Of a stretch of DNA of 64,000 nt, positions 61,996 to 64,000 are shown piece after piece. Made by a program: the position numbers and the translations under genes. The DNA is from Roseovarius sp. S88 (GTDB taxonomy: Bacteria > Pseudomonadota > Alphaproteobacteria > Rhodobacterales > Rhodobacteraceae). The notes beneath the pieces were generated by a model. The model made no database searches, had not been told where the DNA came from, and saw nothing but the letters and a program-made list of their open reading frames with translations. Each line of letters opens with the position of its first letter. Position 1 is the first letter of the stretch. The stretch covers positions 1,095,501 to 1,159,500 of the forward strand of contig NZ_CP146069.1 of assembly GCF_037023735.1 (NCBI RefSeq). Reading direction: 5' to 3'.

Positions 61996-63681
61996 ATGTT
62001 TAACGTTTATTCTCTTGGCTTTGTCTGTGTTGCTGCGACCGCGGTGGCAGGCGTTGACTACTACACCCAAAGCACCAAAGGCGGCTATGCCTTGGGTCAA
62101 ATGCCGATAGATGCGTATTTTGCCTCTTATTCCGACCGAATGTCACAGGCAAGCGCAGACAAAGCTGCGGAAAAGGCTGAGAAAGAACGTCAGACTGCCT
62201 GGAAGCGCGGAGCCCAGGAATATCTACCTGAAGCACCAGAAGGCTGGACACGCCGGTCTTTGACCGAAGGCGATAATGCATCTGTCATGCCGTACAAACC
62301 TGCGTCTTCGAACAACAACGTTGGAGCGTCGCTTCTGGAAACGATGAATGCCCGTGAGCAACGTGCCGAGGATCGCAAACGCGCCGAACGCAGCTGGGTC
62401 TATGAAAACGGCTCCGAAGCCATCTATGTCGAAGTAAAGCTCTATGAGCGTCCCAGCAGCAACTCAATGATCGGTTTGGTCGCCGCCACAATTGAAGGGA
62501 TCAATTTCAACTTTGGCGAGTCTGAAAAAGGCTATGCAGTGATCGGCGGTGTGGGATATGTCGAGCAGTTCGGGATGGATGGCAAACGTCCCCACCATTT
62601 CCGTGTGCTCAACGCGACGCTTGGCTTTGGGCACGAAGCGCAGATCATGGTACATGCTAATGCATCTACTGAGTCGACTCGCCAAATCCTTGCAAATATC
62701 GACTATGACGGTCTGAACGCGCTCTTGCCTCAGCCCATGGCGACCGTCGGCAATGACGTGGTGCTGGACGAAGACCTGAGCGAAGTCGCCGTGGCAAAAC
62801 AAATGCACGACCTTCGCTCTGAATTTCTGCAACTGCGCGCCACCGAGGCGCAGTATCGCATGGCCAATATGGATGCTACGGCGATGATAGTGAACACCTA
62901 CACCCAAGGCTATGGCGGTGACGGGTTGCTCGATATCACAGGCGGCAAGCAAATGAACCTCAACTCCTTGATTGATGTCGGGTATCACACCGCCATTGCG
63001 GCCTTGATGGAAGGCAAATCAGCGACTGAGATTTCTGCCGAAGTGGGCAAACTTGTCAACGTAGCCGTCGCCTTTGCGGATGCTGAATCAGCAGCGCAAG
63101 CACAAGCCAACAAAGAACAAGCGCCGGAAATGTCGCCTGAGCTAGCCCGTGAGTTGGGCGGGTATAGCGAAAGCAACAATTCCACGGAAACTTTGTCGTC
63201 CCAGATTGCCGCTGCAACAGCTGGAATTACAGGCGATCAGGCCGCGACAGGCGGGGCACGGTCCCCGGGTGCCGTGATGATGGAAATCGACCAAGCAGCC
63301 TCTGACGCAGAGGAAGGTATGGTGTATTCCAAGTCCGTAGACCCTGCCGAGTTGGACGCCTTCATGGAAAAGCGTGGCTCGTCAGCGGCAGAAATGCGCA
63401 TGGGCTTTGCACTCGCGGCACGGGTTTTTGAGGGTCAGCACGGTCTGGCCGAAAACAGCTGCCGTTACGAAGGGGCGCGGTATCGTCTCGAATGCGATGC
63501 GACCAAGACAAATGAAGAGGTCAAAGGCATGGCCGCTCTCATTCAGCGCCTGACGGGGCAAAGCGAAGAGCCTGCGTTGAAACCGCAGGTGCAACAGCAA
63601 AGCGCGCCAAAGCCGTCACGTCTGAAGCTGTCCAATGGCTCAAACTCCGGCAGTGCTTGCGTCGGAAGCTTCTGCAACTAA
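61996..63681 (+). CDS. Hypothetical exported or membrane-anchored protein
   Basis: 561 aa. The start MFNVYSLGFVCVAATAVAGV has GGAG 8 bp upstream and forms a signal-anchor; a start 22 codons earlier is possible but lacks one. The protein is then charged, helix-rich and Ala-rich, with a paired Cys segment near the C-terminus (CRYEGARYRLECDATK) and CVGSFCN at the end. These Cys pairs suit disulfides in the periplasm. I do not recognise the family. The gene probably has its own promoter in the 90 bp after ggt. Confidence 0.7.
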   Translation: MFNVYSLGFVCVAATAVAGVDYYTQSTKGGYALGQMPIDAYFASYSDRMSQASADKAAEKAEKERQTAWKRGAQEYLPEAPEGWTRRSLTEGDNASVMPYKPASSNNNVGASLLETMNAREQRAEDRKRAERSWVYENGSEAIYVEVKLYERPSSNSMIGLVAATIEGINFNFGESEKGYAVIGGVGYVEQFGMDGKRPHHFRVLNATLGFGHEAQIMVHANASTESTRQILANIDYDGLNALLPQPMATVGNDVVLDEDLSEVAVAKQMHDLRSEFLQLRATEAQYRMANMDATAMIVNTYTQGYGGDGLLDITGGKQMNLNSLIDVGYHTAIAALMEGKSATEISAEVGKLVNVAVAFADAESAAQAQANKEQAPEMSPELARELGGYSESNNSTETLSSQIAAATAGITGDQAATGGARSPGAVMMEIDQAASDAEEGMVYSKSVDPAELDAFMEKRGSSAAEMRMGFALAARVFEGQHGLAENSCRYEGARYRLECDATKTNEEVKGMAALIQRLTGQSEEPALKPQVQQQSAPKPSRLKLSNGSNSGSACVGSFCN

Positions 63682-63825
63682 GGGATTTCACATGAATTCG
63701 TGACACGGCGTGCCCGTCACAGGCGCGTCGCGTCGCTTTTGCGCATCCTTGCGTCGGGTAGACCCGCCTTGCGAACGCAGGCGTGGTAAATATCCTGCCA
63801 GCAAGTCTGCAGGGAGTCGCGCTTC

Positions 63826-64000
63826 ATGAAAACCCAAGTCAAAGCCCTAGTCGTTGGTGGCGGTGCCGTTGGCACCTCGATTGCGTATCATCTGGCCAAA
63901 GCAGGCTGGGACGATGTGATGCTTTTGGAGCGCGACGAGTTGACATCGGGGTCAACTTGGCATGCCGCAGGGCTTTTGCCGCTTTTCAACATGTCCTATG
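63826..64000 (+). CDS. FAD-dependent dimethylglycine/sarcosine dehydrogenase-like protein (partial)
   Basis: Only the first 58 codons are in the window. The FAD-binding motif is [20 protein letters not shown], and [20 protein letters not shown] contains the SGSTWHAAG block around the FAD-linked His of the dimethylglycine dehydrogenase group. AGGGAG lies 8-9 bp before the ATG. It would demethylate a glycine-betaine breakdown product and pass the methyl group to tetrahydrofolate. Confidence 0.85.
   Translation, partial: MKTQVKALVVGGGAVGTSIAYHLAKAGWDDVMLLERDELTSGSTWHAAGLLPLFNMSY

Overview
The window looks like a chromosomal segment of a marine alphaproteobacterium of the Roseobacter group (Rhodobacterales). 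This rests on gene content: a TAXI-type TRAP transporter with its own universal stress protein, oligopeptide and betaine-type ABC importers, a cysteate sulfo-lyase-like enzyme, a trimethylamine-dehydrogenase-like flavoprotein, a dimethylglycine-dehydrogenase-like flavoprotein at the right edge, and a vanadium haloperoxidase. No species is claimed.

Layout. 1-8.4 kb (minus strand): an oligopeptide-type ABC importer (ATPase cut by the left edge, two permeases, Tat-exported binding protein), then a TAXI-TRAP system (binding protein, fused 875-residue permease, UspA). 8.6-15.1 kb: a catabolic-looking operon (sulfo-lyase/desulfhydrase, ProX-ProV-ProW importer, alpha/beta hydrolase) with a divergent LysR gene and a palindrome between them. 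15.1-24.3 kb: a homoserine-dehydrogenase-like SAF oxidoreductase, the TamA-TamB outer-membrane assembly pair and a 4Fe-4S/FMN/FAD oxidoreductase. 24.4-31.3 kb: an unusual block with a frameshifted vanadium haloperoxidase on the minus strand and, divergently, an unknown small protein, a winged-helix/TPR regulator and a 700-residue protein that joins a PAP2/haloperoxidase-type active site to a complete subtilisin-type protease. 31.4-38.9 kb: surface-polysaccharide genes (GT-C transferase, two GT2 enzymes, flippase, methyltransferase, one frameshifted propeller gene). 39.2-44.6 kb: a nucleotide-signalling cluster (two class III cyclases, DUF3095, HD phosphohydrolase-like protein, membrane cNMP-binding protein), then a MATE exporter.

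46.42-58.39 kb is an integrated element of about 12 kb bounded by 27-bp direct repeats that overlap the 3' end of a tRNA-Gln(TTG) gene. It carries a tyrosine integrase, a P4/D5-type primase-helicase, an HNH protein, a KAP NTPase, a three-gene operon ending in a ComEC-like metallo-beta-lactamase-fold protein, and several small unknown proteins. Inside it lies a third att core, inverted, with both arms present, so it looks like an intact attP. A 12-mer, GGGGCACTTTCC, occurs next to each core and just upstream of the integrase. The element resembles a phage satellite with possible defence cargo.

58.5-64 kb returns to core-type genes: an SH3-domain protein, a D-2-hydroxyacid dehydrogenase overlapping a gamma-glutamyltransferase, a large unknown exported or anchored protein, and the start of an FAD-dependent dimethylglycine-dehydrogenase-like enzyme.

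All calls come from reading the sequence and recalling families; no database search was run.
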